Shown: positions 27,986-38,033 of the stretch, piece after piece | Layout of the letters: every line of letters begins with the position of its first letter | Numbering within the stretch: the stretch's first letter is position 1 | Origin: Palleronia rufa | GTDB lineage: Bacteria; Pseudomonadota; Alphaproteobacteria; Rhodobacterales; Rhodobacteraceae | DNA length: 47,655 nucleotides | Assembly: GCF_000743715.1 (NCBI RefSeq) | Contig: NZ_JQEY01000010.1 | Span: 72,818-120,472 of the forward strand | Direction: 5' to 3' | The notes under the pieces: model-generated | What the model was told of the DNA's origin: nothing | The model's database searches: none | What the model saw: only the letters and a program-made list of their open reading frames with translations | Translations under genes and position numbers: made by a program

Positions 27986-29002
27986 TTAGAAGTTATCCTC
28001 GAACTTCTTGGCCAGGTCCTCGATGTTCTCGGGCGGCCATTCCTCGACGTCCATGCCCAGGTGGAGGCCCATGCCGGACAGCACTTCCTTGATCTCGTTC
28101 AGCGACTTGCGGCCGAAGTTCGGCGTGCGCAGCATCTCGGCCTCGGTCTTCTGGATGAGGTCGCCGATATAGACGATGTTGTCGTTCTTGAGGCAGTTGG
28201 CGGAGCGGACCGACAACTCCAGCTCATCGACCTTCTTGAGCAGCAGCGGGTTGAACTCCAGCCCGTCGTCGTCGGTGGCCTGACCGCCCTGGTCGGGCTC
28301 GTCGAAATTGACGAAAATGCCCAGCTGGTCCTGGAGGATCCGCGCGGCGAAGGCCACGGCGTCGTCGGGGCTGACGGAGCCGTCGGTTTCGAGCTTCAGC
28401 GTCAGCTTGTCGTAATCCAGCACCTGGCCCTCACGGGTGGGCTGGACGTCATAGCTGACGCGGCGCACCGGGGAATAGATCGCGTCGATGGGCATCAGGC
28501 CGATCGGCGCGTCCTCCGGGCGGTTCTTGTCGGCCGAGACGTAGCCCTTGCCCTGGTTCACGGTCATCTCCATGAACAGTTCGGCCCCCTCGTCCAGGTG
28601 GCAGATGACGTGCTCCTTGTTGAGCACCTCTATGCCCTGGCTCACGGCGATGTCGCCGGCGGTCACGACCATCGGGCCCTTGGCCTGGATCGACACCCGT
28701 TTGGGCCCCTCGACCTCCATCTTGATGGCCACGCCCTTGATGTTGAGCACCACGTCGGTCACGTCCTCGCGGACGCCGGCGATGGAGCTGAACTCGTGCA
28801 GGACGTTGTCGATCTGCACGGAGGTGATCGCGGCGCCCTGCAGCGACGACATCAGAACCCGGCGCAGCGCGTTGCCCAGCGTCAGGCCGAAGCCCCGTTC
28901 CAGCGGTTCGGCCACGACCGTGGCCTGGCGATGGGGATCGTTGCCGGGCTTGATCTCCAGCTGCGCCGGCTTGATCAGTTCCTGCCAATTCTTGTGAAGC
29001 AT
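27986..29002 (-). CDS. rpoA: RNA polymerase alpha subunit
   Basis: A 338-residue alpha subunit, standard for alphaproteobacteria. The N-terminal dimerisation domain (to about 235) shows [22 protein letters not shown], and the C-terminal DNA- and activator-binding domain shows [46 protein letters not shown]. It nucleates the polymerase core and contacts UP elements and regulators. The start at 29002 ([12 protein letters not shown]) is the conserved one; an upstream ATG would add 16 unrelated residues. It is part of the alpha operon rpsM-rpsK-rpoA-rplQ; rpsD is not present here. Confidence 0.98.
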   Translation of the reverse strand: MLHKNWQELIKPAQLEIKPGNDPHRQATVVAEPLERGFGLTLGNALRRVLMSSLQGAAITSVQIDNVLHEFSSIAGVREDVTDVVLNIKGVAIKMEVEGPKRVSIQAKGPMVVTAGDIAVSQGIEVLNKEHVICHLDEGAELFMEMTVNQGKGYVSADKNRPEDAPIGLMPIDAIYSPVRRVSYDVQPTREGQVLDYDKLTLKLETDGSVSPDDAVAFAARILQDQLGIFVNFDEPDQGGQATDDDGLEFNPLLLKKVDELELSVRSANCLKNDNIVYIGDLIQKTEAEMLRTPNFGRKSLNEIKEVLSGMGLHLGMDVEEWPPENIEDLAKKFEDNF

Positions 29003-29118
29003 GTATGTCTCCTCAATTCCTGTCGGCAGCCCATGCAAAGCGCGCGACACCCCGAGGTAAAAACGACGATTGCGGACCGCGCCATGGGGGCACGGTCCGC
29101 CGGACGGTCAGGTTGCGA

Positions 29119-29511
29119 TCAGACGCGGCGGCGCTTGGGCGGACGGCATCCGTTGTGGGCCATGGGCGTCACGTCGCGGATCGACGTGATGTTGAACCCC
29201 ACGGCGGCCAGGGCGCGCAGGGCGCTCTCGCGGCCGGAGCCGGGGCCCTGGACCTCGACCTCGATGGTGCGCACACCGTGCTCCTGGGCCTTGCGGCCGG
29301 CGTCCTCCGCGGCCATCTGCGCCGCGTAGGGCGTCGATTTCCGGGAGCCCTTGAAACCCATGGTGCCGGCCGACGACCAGGCGATGGCGTTGCCCTGGAC
29401 GTCGGAGATCAGGATCTTGGTGTTGTTGAACGAAGAGTTCACATGCGCAACGCCGGCGGCAATGTTCTTGGAAACCTTCTTTTTCGCGGTAGCGCGACGG
29501 TCGCGTGCCAT
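29119..29511 (-). CDS. rpsK: 30S ribosomal protein S11
   Basis: S11, 130 residues, forms part of the small-subunit platform near the mRNA exit. Family blocks are present: [53 protein letters not shown] and the C-terminal [18 protein letters not shown]. It follows rpsM by 15 bases and precedes rpoA by 116 bases. Confidence 0.98.
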   Translation of the reverse strand: MARDRRATAKKKVSKNIAAGVAHVNSSFNNTKILISDVQGNAIAWSSAGTMGFKGSRKSTPYAAQMAAEDAGRKAQEHGVRTIEVEVQGPGSGRESALRALAAVGFNITSIRDVTPMAHNGCRPPKRRRV

Positions 29512-29526
29512 TGGTCAGGCCTCCCC

Positions 29527-29895
29527 TTACTTCTTCTTGCCGGCAATGGCCTTCGCGGGGCCCTTGCGCGTGCGTGCATTGGTATGGGTGCGCTGGCCGC
29601 GCACGGGAAGGTTGCGCCGGTGGCGCAGACCGCGATAGCAGCCCAGGTCCATCAGGCGCTTGATGTTCATCTGCGTCTCGCGGCGCAGGTCGCCCTCGAC
29701 CGTGTAGTTCTCGTCGATATGCTCGCGCAGCTTGAGCACGTCGGAATCCGACAGCTCGTTGACGCGGCGGGCCGGGTCGATGCCCACGGCGTCGCAGATC
29801 GAGCGGGCAGAGGACGGGCCGATTCCGGTGACATAGGTCAGGGCGACGGGCACCCGCTTGGCGGTGGGGATGTTGACCCCGGCGATACGTGCCAA
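29527..29895 (-). CDS. rpsM: 30S ribosomal protein S13
   Basis: S13, 122 residues, contacts tRNA and the 50S subunit from the head of the small subunit. It starts [26 protein letters not shown] and ends with the basic [23 protein letters not shown] tail. It is the first gene of the alpha operon here, about 150 bases downstream of a promoter-like pair, and its leader can fold into a long nested stem (29957-30026). Confidence 0.98.
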   Translation of the reverse strand: MARIAGVNIPTAKRVPVALTYVTGIGPSSARSICDAVGIDPARRVNELSDSDVLKLREHIDENYTVEGDLRRETQMNIKRLMDLGCYRGLRHRRNLPVRGQRTHTNARTRKGPAKAIAGKKK

Positions 29896-29956
29896 ATATA
29901 CGTTCCTTTTCGTTGCGAGCCCGTGGTACCAGGCCCTTTTTTCACAACGTCGGACC

Positions 29957-30026
29957 GCGGCACGGTGCGCGCCGGCGGCCTTGCGTCTGACAGGTGTTCC
30001 GGGCCGCCGGGCAAACCCCGTGCCGC
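29957..30026 (-). ncRNA. nested-stem leader RNA before rpsM (candidate cis-regulator)
   Basis: Two perfect 9-bp stems nest in the rpsM leader: an outer pair GCGGCACGG (29957-29965) with CCGTGCCGC (30018-30026), and an inner pair CCGGCGGCC (29972-29980) with GGCCGCCGG (30002-30010). They are joined by a 6 x 7 internal loop and closed by a 21-base apical loop. The structure lies between the candidate promoter at 30049-30077 and the start codon, as expected of an autoregulatory ribosomal-protein leader; E. coli controls this operon by S4 binding, but the fold here is not obviously the E. coli pseudoknot. Confidence 0.5.
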
Positions 30027-30048
30027 ACCCGATCCGTTGGGATGCTGC

Positions 30049-30077
30049 GCCTTAGTCGGGATTCGGAACGGGGTCAA
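30049..30077 (-). promoter_or_regulatory. candidate promoter of the alpha operon
   Basis: On the minus strand TTGACC (30077-30072) is followed after exactly 17 bases by TAAGGC (30054-30049), about 155 bases before the rpsM start. It would give the rpsM-rplQ genes a start separate from secY-adk and leave a leader long enough to hold the nested stem. Confidence 0.55.
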
Positions 30078-30172
30078 GTCCACCCCGCCCCCTGCCGGGG
30101 ACGCGGCGGACCCATGCCGGACCCGGAGTGTTGGGACGCGCGCTGCGGCGGCGGCGTTTCCGGTCCCGCGGG

Positions 30173-30286
30173 CTAGTCGTCCCGCGCGTCCAGCCAGTTG
30201 ATGACGAACACCAGGGCGACGCCGCAAAGCCCCAGTCCGAATCCGATAGCATAGACGGCGATGACCGTCTGCGTGATGGTATCCAT
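30173..30286 (-). CDS. 37-residue single-span membrane protein, unrecognised
   Basis: A short open frame of 37 codons plus TAG. The product MDTITQTVIAVYAIGFGLGL... is one hydrophobic helix (about residues 7-31) followed by a polar tail NWLDARDD, giving a likely N-out or N-in single-span protein. AGGCAGG lies 5-11 bases upstream of the ATG at 30286. Codon third positions are mostly G or C. It lies between adk and rpsM in the ribosomal block, on the same strand, 141 bases after adk. No family is recognised; a role near the SecY translocon would be guesswork. Confidence 0.6.
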   Translation of the reverse strand: MDTITQTVIAVYAIGFGLGLCGVALVFVINWLDARDD

Positions 30287-30427
30287 TAGCCTGCCTCGAT
30301 CGTTTTTTGTTTTGGTCGTGTTTGTGAGGTCAGGCTACAGGATCGAGACCCCCGCGCGAAGCCCCCCGGCCGGGTTTTTTCTTCGGTCCGACCGCCGGCG
30401 CCCCGGGTGCGGGTCGCGGCACCGCGG

Positions 30428-31080
30428 TCAGGCGCGGGAGTCGATCACGTCCTTGATGGCGCGGGAGACCTCTTCGATCTCACCCAGCCCGTCGACCCGG
30501 TCCAGCTGATCGTTGGCGTGGTAATAGCCGATCAGCGGCGAGGTCTTCTTGTAATATTCGAGCAGGCGCTGCTTGAGGCTTTGCTCGTTGTCGTCCTCGC
30601 GGCGCTTGAACTCGGTGCCGCCGCAGACCGCGCATTTGCCGTCCTCGGGGATCGGCTTGGTGATGTCGTTGTACATCTCGCCGCAGTTGGCACAGGTCGA
30701 GCGGGCGGTGATGCGGCGCACCAGCGCGTCGTCGTCCACCTGCATCTCGATCACGGCGGTCAGACGCTCCCGCTTCTTTTCCAGCAGCGCGGCCAGCGCA
30801 TCGGCCTGGGCCAGCGTCCGCGGGAACCCGTCGAAGATGAAGCCGTCGGTGCGGTCGGCGTCGAGCCGTTCCTCGATCAGGCCGATCACGATGTCGTCGG
30901 TGACCAGCTCACCGCGGTCCATCACCTCCGCCACCCGCCGTCCCATGTCGGACCCGGAATTGCGGGACTGCCGCAGCATGTCCCCGGTGGAAAGCTGCGT
31001 CATGCCGCGCTCTTCCACCAGGCGGCGGGCCTGGGTGCCCTTGCCGGCCCCAGGCGGTCCCAGAAGGATGATGTTGGTCG

Positions 31081-31084
<4 letters not shown>
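30428..31084 (-). CDS. adk: adenylate kinase
   Basis: A 218-residue adenylate kinase converting AMP and ATP to two ADP. The P-loop [11 protein letters not shown] is at residues 8-18, the AMP-binding STGDMLR follows, and [11 protein letters not shown] is the conserved active-site block. The LID holds four cysteines (CANCG near 130 and CAVCGG near 150), so it is the zinc-binding long form. Its start overlaps the secY stop (ATGA), the usual secY-adk coupling. The usual next genes infA or map are absent. Confidence 0.97.
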
Positions 31085-32457
<1,373 letters not shown>

Positions 32458-32518
32458 GGGGGCCTCTCTCATGACCATGGGGCGGTCCGGCTCTCGGCCC
32501 ACCGCGCAATTCTGTGGT

Positions 32519-32547
32519 CATCTAAAGACGCGCGCCTGTCTCCGCAA
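32519..32547 (-). promoter_or_regulatory. candidate promoter of secY-adk
   Basis: On the minus strand TTGCGG (32547-32542) is followed after exactly 17 bases by TAGATG (32524-32519), 61 bases upstream of the secY start. It explains how secY-adk is expressed despite the intervening opposite-strand gene. Confidence 0.6.
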
Positions 32548-32626
32548 CCTCGTTCGGCGCGGCGGACCGGAACTTGCGCCCCCGGGGGCCGTTCGGCAGG
32601 GGGACGACAATGGGGGGCAGGTGTCC

Positions 32627-33313
32627 ATGTTCGCAAATCTCGGCAACCGCCACGAGGAGGCCGACATCGTCGCGCGGGAGCGGCCCGAACTGCTGATGTT
32701 CTGTGGCCTCGTCGGGCTGATCGGCAATGTCATGCCCGTGGTGACGATCTTCTGGGGCTGGTCGGTCACCGACCATGCCTTTGTCGCCGACACGATCAGC
32801 GACCTCGCCCGCGGCGACAACAAATGGATCATGGACCTGGGGTTCTATTTCCACGCCGCCGGGCTTCTGGCGCTGGCCATCGCGGCGGCCCATGCGCATC
32901 TGGGCCGGGCGGGCTGGTCGGTGGGGATCTTCTGCCTGGCGTTCCTGGCGCTCGACGTGGTGCTGCTGGGCCTCTGGGACGAGTTCGGCGCCTCGGCACA
33001 GCCCGGAGACGGCATGAGCGTCCACACCAAGCTCAGCTTCGTGCTGGGACCGCTGTTTCTTCTGGGTCCGCTGGTCATGGTGCCCGGCGTGGCCGGGCTG
33101 TCGCGGACCTATGCGGCGCTCTTCGTCGGCGCCGCGGCGTCCTGGGCGGTGTTCGCCACCGGGTTCAAGCTGGCCCCGGACGGGATCGACGGGCTTCTGG
33201 AAAAGATCGCGGTGGTCGGCGCGATGGGCTGGACGCTGCCGCTGTCGTTTCTCTACCTCGCGCGCGGGTACGAGAAATCCCACCGCGTGGCCGGGCGGGC
33301 GGAGGCGGGCTGA
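32627..33313 (+). CDS. DUF998-type membrane protein inserted among ribosomal genes
   Basis: A 228-residue integral membrane protein with six predicted helices, for example LLMFCGLVGLIGNVMPVVTIFWGW, FHAAGLLALAIAAAH, GIFCLAFLALDVVLLGLW and LGPLFLLGPLVMVPGV. The layout and length resemble the DUF998 family, whose function is unknown. The ATG at 32627 is preferred because the conserved, membrane-directed sequence follows; the open frame extends upstream through the secY promoter region. It is transcribed against the surrounding ribosomal genes and sits between rplO and secY, which are normally adjacent. A 13-bp hairpin follows its stop. Confidence 0.75.
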   Translation: MFANLGNRHEEADIVARERPELLMFCGLVGLIGNVMPVVTIFWGWSVTDHAFVADTISDLARGDNKWIMDLGFYFHAAGLLALAIAAAHAHLGRAGWSVGIFCLAFLALDVVLLGLWDEFGASAQPGDGMSVHTKLSFVLGPLFLLGPLVMVPGVAGLSRTYAALFVGAAASWAVFATGFKLAPDGIDGLLEKIAVVGAMGWTLPLSFLYLARGYEKSHRVAGRAEAG

Positions 33314-33345
33314 ACCGCCGCGCCGGTCTGCCCCGGCGCGGCGGT
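33314..33345. terminator. strong bidirectional hairpin between DUF998 gene and rplO
   Basis: ACCGCCGCGCCGG (33314-33326) pairs over all 13 bases with CCGGCGCGGCGGT (33333-33345), loop of 6. It lies exactly between the convergent stops of the DUF998-type gene and rplO. Neither side has a true T-run, so termination may need Rho, but the stem would end or protect both transcripts. Confidence 0.6.
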
Positions 33346-33367
33346 GGCCGCCGCCCTGCGGGCCGCC

Positions 33368-33841
33368 TCAGGCCTCGGAGGTCTCGCGGGGCTGGGTCAC
33401 GGTGACCGAACCGCCGGCCTTTTCGACCGCCTCGATGGCGCCCCTGGAGGCGCCGGTGACGGTGATCTTGGCCGCGGTCGTGAGTTCGCCCTTGGCCAGC
33501 AGACGGATGCCGTCGCGCTTGCGGCGCACCAGGCCCGAATCGACCAGCTCGGTCTCGGTGATCTCCTCGCCCAGCTTGCCGGCGTCGATGAACTTCTGGA
33601 TCAGGCCCAGGTTCACCACCGCGTAGGACTTGGCGTTGCGGTTGTTGAAGCCGCGCTTGGGCAGGCGCTGGTAGAGCGGCATCTGGCCGCCCTCATAGCC
33701 GTTGATCGCCACGCCGGACCGGGACTTCTGGCCCTTGATGCCGCGTCCGGCGGTCTTGCCCTTGCCGGAGCCGGGGCCGCGGCCGACGCGCCGGGCCTTC
33801 TTCGCCGCGCCGTCGTTGTCGCGGAGTTCGTTCAGTTTCAT
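33368..33841 (-). CDS. rplO: 50S ribosomal protein L15
   Basis: L15, 157 residues, a late-assembling 23S rRNA-binding protein. [41 protein letters not shown] is the glycine-rich basic N-terminus; [17 protein letters not shown] follows. It normally lies between rpmD and secY in the spc operon; here a GFA-domain gene precedes it and an opposite-strand membrane gene follows, making it nearly a single-gene unit with its own promoter-like site at 33917-33945. Confidence 0.98.
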   Translation of the reverse strand: MKLNELRDNDGAAKKARRVGRGPGSGKGKTAGRGIKGQKSRSGVAINGYEGGQMPLYQRLPKRGFNNRNAKSYAVVNLGLIQKFIDAGKLGEEITETELVDSGLVRRKRDGIRLLAKGELTTAAKITVTGASRGAIEAVEKAGGSVTVTQPRETSEA

Positions 33842-33916
33842 GTCGCTTCTCCTGTCTTGCCGGACGACCCCTCCGGGAAGCGGATGAGGGGGACACGGCC
33901 TGCGTTCAGATGGGCG

Positions 33917-33945
33917 CGTATAGACAGGGTGGCGCGCAAGATCAA
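33917..33945 (-). promoter_or_regulatory. candidate promoter of rplO
   Basis: On the minus strand TTGATC (33945-33940) is followed after exactly 17 bases by TATACG (33922-33917), 75 bases upstream of rplO. It lies between the GFA-domain gene stop and rplO and is the most AT-rich spot of that 177-base gap. Confidence 0.6.
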
Positions 33946-34018
33946 GCGCCCGCCGCGTGGCCAGAGGCCCGCGCCGCCGGGCGCGCGATGCGGACGGCGC
34001 GGGCCCGGGCGCCGCGCG

Positions 34019-34459
34019 TCAGGACGGCGTAGGCCACTGGAAATCCGGGCGCAGCCCGTCATAGACGGGGCGCCCGTCGTCCGGCTTGGCATAGCCTTTC
34101 GATTCGTCCCAGAACGCGTGGTAGTCGGCCTCTGGAAAGCGCGCTTCGTCGTAGCCCATGACGTTGGGCACCGCGACGCGGATGCGCCGTTCGGTATCGT
34201 CCAGCATGATCGGCGTGCCGCAGTCCTGGCAGGTGCACAGCTGCAGCGGGCCGTCGGGATTGTCCTTGTTGAACGGCTGGCGGGCCAGTTTCTCCGGGTG
34301 ATCCACCGTCAGGTCGGCATGGTTGAAGAACGCCACATGGGTGGTCTGCTGGCCGGTGACGGACTTGCAGACGTCGCAGTGACACACGTGGTTGTCGATC
34401 GGCGCGGCGCTGGCCGTGGCATGGATGTGGTCGCAGCCGCCTTCATAGTGATCGGACAT
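34019..34459 (-). CDS. GFA/CENP-V-type zinc-binding protein
   Basis: A 146-residue protein of the glutathione-dependent formaldehyde-activating (GFA)/CENP-V fold. Zinc ligands are seen in GGCDHIHATASAAP, CHCDVCKSVTG and LCTCQDCGTPIM; CHCxxC and CxxCG are family hallmarks. GFA proper binds a glutathione-formaldehyde adduct, but most relatives have no proven substrate. The ATG at 34459 follows GGAGGAG by about 8 bases. The gene lies between rpmD and rplO, normally adjacent, just past a strong terminator, so it should have its own promoter; I do not see a good one in the 140-base gap. Confidence 0.88.
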   Translation of the reverse strand: MSDHYEGGCDHIHATASAAPIDNHVCHCDVCKSVTGQQTTHVAFFNHADLTVDHPEKLARQPFNKDNPDGPLQLCTCQDCGTPIMLDDTERRIRVAVPNVMGYDEARFPEADYHAFWDESKGYAKPDDGRPVYDGLRPDFQWPTPS

Positions 34460-34596
34460 GGGGATTCTCCTCCGCTTGCGGCCGGACATCGGCCACGGGG
34501 GCAAGACTGCGCCCCATCGGTGCCGCGGTCCACATATCCTTCGGTAGGGGCGTGCCGCGCGGGGGCCGTTGCGGTTCGCGGGGGGCCGGACAGAAA

Positions 34597-34620
34597 AACG
34601 GCGCCCCGGGAGGCGCCGTT
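34597..34620 (-). terminator. strong Rho-independent terminator after rpmD
   Basis: AACGGCGCC (34597-34605) and GGCGCCGTT (34612-34620) form a perfect 9-bp stem with a 6-base loop. Read on the minus strand the stem is followed by TTTTTCTG, with the T-run at the stem base, the classic intrinsic form. It begins 21 bases past the rpmD stop and should end the rpmC-rpmD transcript inside what is usually one continuous spc operon. Confidence 0.85.
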
Positions 34621-34641
34621 CCTGTCGGGATGTCGGGGCGG

Positions 34642-34830
34642 TCAGCCCCGCTCTTCGACGATCTCCACGAGATGCGGGATCTTGTTGACCATGCCGCGGA
34701 TCGAGGGCGTGTCCTCAAGCTCGCGGGTGCGGTGCATCTTGTTCAGGCCCAGCCCCACCAGGATCTGGCGCTGCACCTTGGGGCGGCGGATGGGAGAGCC
34801 GACCTGCTTGACGACGATGGTTTTGGCCAT
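34642..34830 (-). CDS. rpmD: 50S ribosomal protein L30
   Basis: L30, 62 residues, the usual small bacterial form. [33 protein letters not shown] matches the family start, and the ferredoxin-like core ends [15 protein letters not shown]. It starts 3 bases after the rpsE stop, so the two are co-translated. A strong terminator follows. Confidence 0.97.
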   Translation of the reverse strand: MAKTIVVKQVGSPIRRPKVQRQILVGLGLNKMHRTRELEDTPSIRGMVNKIPHLVEIVEERG

Positions 34831-34833
34831 GGA

Positions 34834-35418
34834 TCAGGACTCCTCTGCGACCTGGGCGGAGGCCTCTGGCGCCTCGTCCCGCTTGGGCAGGATGTCCGCG
34901 ACCTTCTTGCCGCGGCGCTGCGCCACCGACCGGGGGCTGGACTGGTTCTGCAGCCCGTCCAGCGTGGCGCGGATCATGTTGTAGGGGTTCTGCGAGCCGT
35001 TCGACTTGGCCACCACGTCCTGCACGCCCAGCATCTCGAACACGGCGCGCATCGGTCCGCCGGCGATGATGCCGGTACCCTGGGGCGCGGTGCGCATGAC
35101 CACCTTGCCGGCCCCGTGGCGGCCGTTGACGTCATGGTGCAGGGTGCGCCCGTCGCGCAGCGGCACGCGGATCATGTTGCGCTTGGCGGCCTCGGTGCCC
35201 TTGCGGATCGCCTCTGGCACCTCCTTGGCCTTGCCCTTGCCGAAGCCGACGCGGCCGCGCTGGTCGCCCACGACGACGAGCGCCGCGAAGCCGAAGCGCT
35301 TGCCGCCCTTGACGGTCTTGCTGACGCGGTTGATCGCGACGAGGCGATCGGCGAATTCCGGGTTCTCGTCACGGTCGCGGCGTCCGCCCCGCCCGCCTCT
35401 GTTGTCGTCTCTGGCCAT
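34834..35418 (-). CDS. rpsE: 30S ribosomal protein S5
   Basis: S5, 194 residues, a fidelity protein at the mRNA entry. The RNA-binding domain shows [29 protein letters not shown] and [15 protein letters not shown], and the C-terminal domain shows [36 protein letters not shown] poly-Gly/Arg N-terminal leader ([15 protein letters not shown]) and an acidic C-terminal tail extend the E. coli form, common in alphaproteobacteria. rplR lies 106 bases upstream. Confidence 0.98.
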   Translation of the reverse strand: MARDDNRGGRGGRRDRDENPEFADRLVAINRVSKTVKGGKRFGFAALVVVGDQRGRVGFGKGKAKEVPEAIRKGTEAAKRNMIRVPLRDGRTLHHDVNGRHGAGKVVMRTAPQGTGIIAGGPMRAVFEMLGVQDVVAKSNGSQNPYNMIRATLDGLQNQSSPRSVAQRRGKKVADILPKRDEAPEASAQVAEES

Positions 35419-35524
35419 GCCTGGCTCCTTCCGTCAGGGGGCATCGCGCCCCGCACCATCCGATCCCTGGTGGGCACGAGCGGCCCCCGGATCATCGAGG
35501 GAGGCAACCTGCCTCCCTGCGCCG

Positions 35525-35884
35525 TCACAGTTTCAGACCACCGTCGCGCGCGGCATCGGCCAGCGCCTTGATGGTGCCGTGGTAGAGGAACCCGCCGCGG
35601 TCGAAATAGGCCTGCTCGACCCCCTTCGCCTTGGCGCGCTCGGCGATCGCCGCGCCGACCTTGGCCGCCGCGTCCCGGTTGTTCTTGCCGACCACGCCCA
35701 GATCCTTTTCCAGGGTCGAGGCAGAGGCCAGCGTCACGCCCTGACCGTCGTCGATCAGCTGCGCGTGGATGTTCTTGTTCGAGCGGTGGACCGACAGGCG
35801 GAGACGCCCGGTGTTCACCTTGCGAAGCTTGTTCCGGACGCGCAGGCGGCGCTTCTGGAACAGCTGCAACTTACTGTTTGCCAT
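35525..35884 (-). CDS. rplR: 50S ribosomal protein L18
   Basis: L18, 119 residues, binds 5S rRNA together with L5 and L25. [13 protein letters not shown] is the basic N-terminus and [19 protein letters not shown] the conserved core; [22 protein letters not shown] is the C-terminal signature. It follows rplF by 12 bases. Confidence 0.98.
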   Translation of the reverse strand: MANSKLQLFQKRRLRVRNKLRKVNTGRLRLSVHRSNKNIHAQLIDDGQGVTLASASTLEKDLGVVGKNNRDAAAKVGAAIAERAKAKGVEQAYFDRGGFLYHGTIKALADAARDGGLKL

Positions 35885-35896
35885 CTGTCCGGTTCC

Positions 35897-36430
35897 TTAC
35901 TTCTTCTTGCCTTCCTTGCGGAAGATGAACTCACCCTTGTAGCGGATGCCCTTGCCCTTGTAGGGCTCCGGGCGCCGCCAGTCGCGGATGTTGGACGCGA
36001 CCTGGCCCACCTGCTGCTCGTCGCTGCCCTCGACCACGATCTCGGTCGGTTTGGGGGCTGTGACGGTGATGCCGTCGGGCACCTCGAACTCCACATCGTG
36101 GCTGAGGCCGAGGTTCAGGCGCAGGGTGTTGCCCTGCATCTGCGCGCGGTAGCCGACGCCCTGAATCTCAAGCTCCTTGCGGAACCCGGTGGTCACGCCC
36201 TGCACCAGGTTCGCGACCATGGTGCGCGACAGGCCCCACTGCTGGCGCGACCGCTTGGACAGGCCACGGGGCGTGACCTTGATCGCGCCGTCATCCATGG
36301 CGATGGTCACATCGTCGGTCGCCTTGAAGGAGCGGGTGCCCTTGGGCCCCGTCACCTCGACCCGCTGGCCGTCGATCTTCGCCTCGACCCCGGAGGGGAT
36401 CTCGACGGGACGTTTTCCGATACGAGACAT
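35897..36430 (-). CDS. rplF: 50S ribosomal protein L6
   Basis: L6, 177 residues, two tandem RNA-binding domains at the base of the L7/L12 stalk. [22 protein letters not shown] opens the protein and the C-terminal signature [18 protein letters not shown] is near the end, with a terminal KKEGKKK-like basic tail. It lies 11 bases downstream of rpsH. Confidence 0.98.
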   Translation of the reverse strand: MSRIGKRPVEIPSGVEAKIDGQRVEVTGPKGTRSFKATDDVTIAMDDGAIKVTPRGLSKRSRQQWGLSRTMVANLVQGVTTGFRKELEIQGVGYRAQMQGNTLRLNLGLSHDVEFEVPDGITVTAPKPTEIVVEGSDEQQVGQVASNIRDWRRPEPYKGKGIRYKGEFIFRKEGKKK

Positions 36431-36441
36431 CTTGCCCTCCT

Positions 36442-36834
36442 CTAGAAGACGGTGCAGAGCACTTCACCGCCGACATTGGCCGAACGCGCGGCCTGGTCGG
36501 ACATGACGCCCTGCGGGGTTGAGACGATGGACACGCCAAGGCCCTGGCGGACCGAAGGAAGGTCCGCAACGCCCATGTAGACGCGGCGGCCGGGCTTGGA
36601 GACGCGCCTGAGATCCCGGATCACCGGGGTTCCCTCGTAGTACTTGAGGGAGATCTCGATCTGCGCGTGGCCGTTTTCATCCACCGACTTTTCGTAGCCG
36701 CGGATATAGCCCTCGTCCGCCAGCACATCCAGAACCCACGCGCGAAGCTTGGAGGCCGGGCTGCGGACGGTGGACTTGCCGCGCATCTGCGCATTGCGGA
36801 TGCGGGTCAGCATATCGCCGAGAGGATCGTTCAT
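36442..36834 (-). CDS. rpsH: 30S ribosomal protein S8
   Basis: S8, 130 residues, a primary 16S rRNA-binding protein and, in E. coli, the translational repressor of the spc operon. [23 protein letters not shown] and the C-terminal [32 protein letters not shown] are diagnostic. If S8 autoregulates here, the rplO and secY units with separate promoters would escape direct control by an rplE-leader target, an inference worth noting. Confidence 0.98.
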   Translation of the reverse strand: MNDPLGDMLTRIRNAQMRGKSTVRSPASKLRAWVLDVLADEGYIRGYEKSVDENGHAQIEISLKYYEGTPVIRDLRRVSKPGRRVYMGVADLPSVRQGLGVSIVSTPQGVMSDQAARSANVGGEVLCTVF

Positions 36835-36846
36835 GTCATACCCTCC

Positions 36847-37152
36847 TTACCAGCTCGATTTCACAAGGCCGGGGATCTGTCCGGCCGAGCCGAGATCCCG
36901 GAGCGCGATCCGGCTCATCCTTACCTTGCGGTAATAGCCGTGCGGACGCCCGGTGAGCTGGCAGCGGTTGTGCAGGCGGGTGGCCGAGGAGTTGCGCGGC
37001 AGCTTGGCCAGCTTCAGCTGGGCCTTGAACCGCTCTTCCATCGGCTTCGATTCGTCGCGCGCGACGGATTTCAGCTCGGCACGCTTGGCGGCATATCTGT
37101 CCACCAGCGCCTGACGCTTCTTCTCGCGCTCGATCATTGCTTTCTTGGCCAT
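36847..37152 (-). CDS. rpsN: 30S ribosomal protein S14
   Basis: S14, 101 residues, the long zinc-independent form: no CxxC pairs are present. [28 protein letters not shown] opens it and [38 protein letters not shown] is the 3' rRNA-binding end. It sits between rplE and rpsH with short gaps. Confidence 0.98.
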   Translation of the reverse strand: MAKKAMIEREKKRQALVDRYAAKRAELKSVARDESKPMEERFKAQLKLAKLPRNSSATRLHNRCQLTGRPHGYYRKVRMSRIALRDLGSAGQIPGLVKSSW

Positions 37153-37167
37153 GATATCCTCCAGGCT

Positions 37168-37728
37168 TTAGCTGCTGAACGGCATGTTGAAATGCTTCAA
37201 CAGCGCCTTGGCTTCCGCGTCGGTCGCGGCGGTGGTGACGATGACGATGTCGAGGCCCCAGGCCTCGTCGATCTTGTCGAAATTGATCTCCGGAAACACG
37301 ATATGCTCCTTGAGACCCATGGCGAAGTTGCCGCGCCCGTCGAAGGACGGCTTGAGCCCCCGGAAGTCCCGCACCCGCGGCAGCGCCACGGTCACCAGAC
37401 GGTCGAGGAAATCGTACATCCGCGCGCCGCGCAGCGTCACCTTGGCGCCGAGGGGCATGTCCTCACGCACCCGGAAGCCGGCGATCGACTTCTTGGCCTT
37501 GGTGACGACGGCCTGCTGGCCGGCGATCCGGGTCAGGTCGTCCGCGGCGGATTTCGCCTTCTTCGAATCGCGCACCGCCTCTGAGCCGGCGCCGATGTTC
37601 AGCACGATCTTTTCCAGGCGCGGAACCTGCATGTCGTTCTTGTAGGAGAACTCTTCCTTCAGGGCCGCGCGGATCGTCTCGTCGAACTGCTGGCGCAGAC
37701 GCGGGGTGTATGTGGCTTGGTCCAGCAT
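37168..37728 (-). CDS. rplE: 50S ribosomal protein L5
   Basis: L5, 186 residues, binds 5S rRNA and contacts the P-site tRNA. The conserved [39 protein letters not shown] and [20 protein letters not shown] blocks are present. Its start overlaps the rplX stop by one base. In E. coli S8 represses at the rplE start; I did not identify the S8-binding stem here. Confidence 0.98.
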   Translation of the reverse strand: MLDQATYTPRLRQQFDETIRAALKEEFSYKNDMQVPRLEKIVLNIGAGSEAVRDSKKAKSAADDLTRIAGQQAVVTKAKKSIAGFRVREDMPLGAKVTLRGARMYDFLDRLVTVALPRVRDFRGLKPSFDGRGNFAMGLKEHIVFPEINFDKIDEAWGLDIVIVTTAATDAEAKALLKHFNMPFSS

Positions 37729-38033
37729 CAGATCGCGTCTCCCGTGGTCTTGGCGAAGCGCACCTTCTTGCCCTCTTCCTCGCGGAAGCCGACGCGGGTC
37801 GCCTTGCCGTTGGCGTCGACCAGGGCCAGGTTGCTCAGGTCGATCGGCATCGCCTTGGGGGTGCGGCCGCCCTGCGTGGTCTGGGACTGGCGCACGTGGC
37901 GGATGGCGACGTTCACGCCCTCCACGATGGCCTTGCCCTTGGCGGGCATGACGGTCTGGATCGCACCCTGCTTGCCCTTGTCCTTGCCGGCCAGCACGAT
38001 GACCTTGTCGCCCTTGCGGAGTTTCGCAGCCAT
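37728..38033 (-). CDS. rplX: 50S ribosomal protein L24
   Basis: L24, 101 residues, an early assembly initiator. It begins [23 protein letters not shown], a KOW motif, and contains [19 protein letters not shown]. The ATG at 38033 fits; the longer open frame upstream is out of frame with rplN and lies within it. The start overlaps the rplN stop by one base, and the stop overlaps rplE. Confidence 0.97.
   Translation of the reverse strand: MAAKLRKGDKVIVLAGKDKGKQGAIQTVMPAKGKAIVEGVNVAIRHVRQSQTTQGGRTPKAMPIDLSNLALVDANGKATRVGFREEEGKKVRFAKTTGDAI

Noticed and set aside
30361-30380. CCCGGCCGGG followed by six T, as a terminator on the plus strand
   Set aside because: The palindrome has no loop, and there is no plus-strand gene upstream for it to serve.
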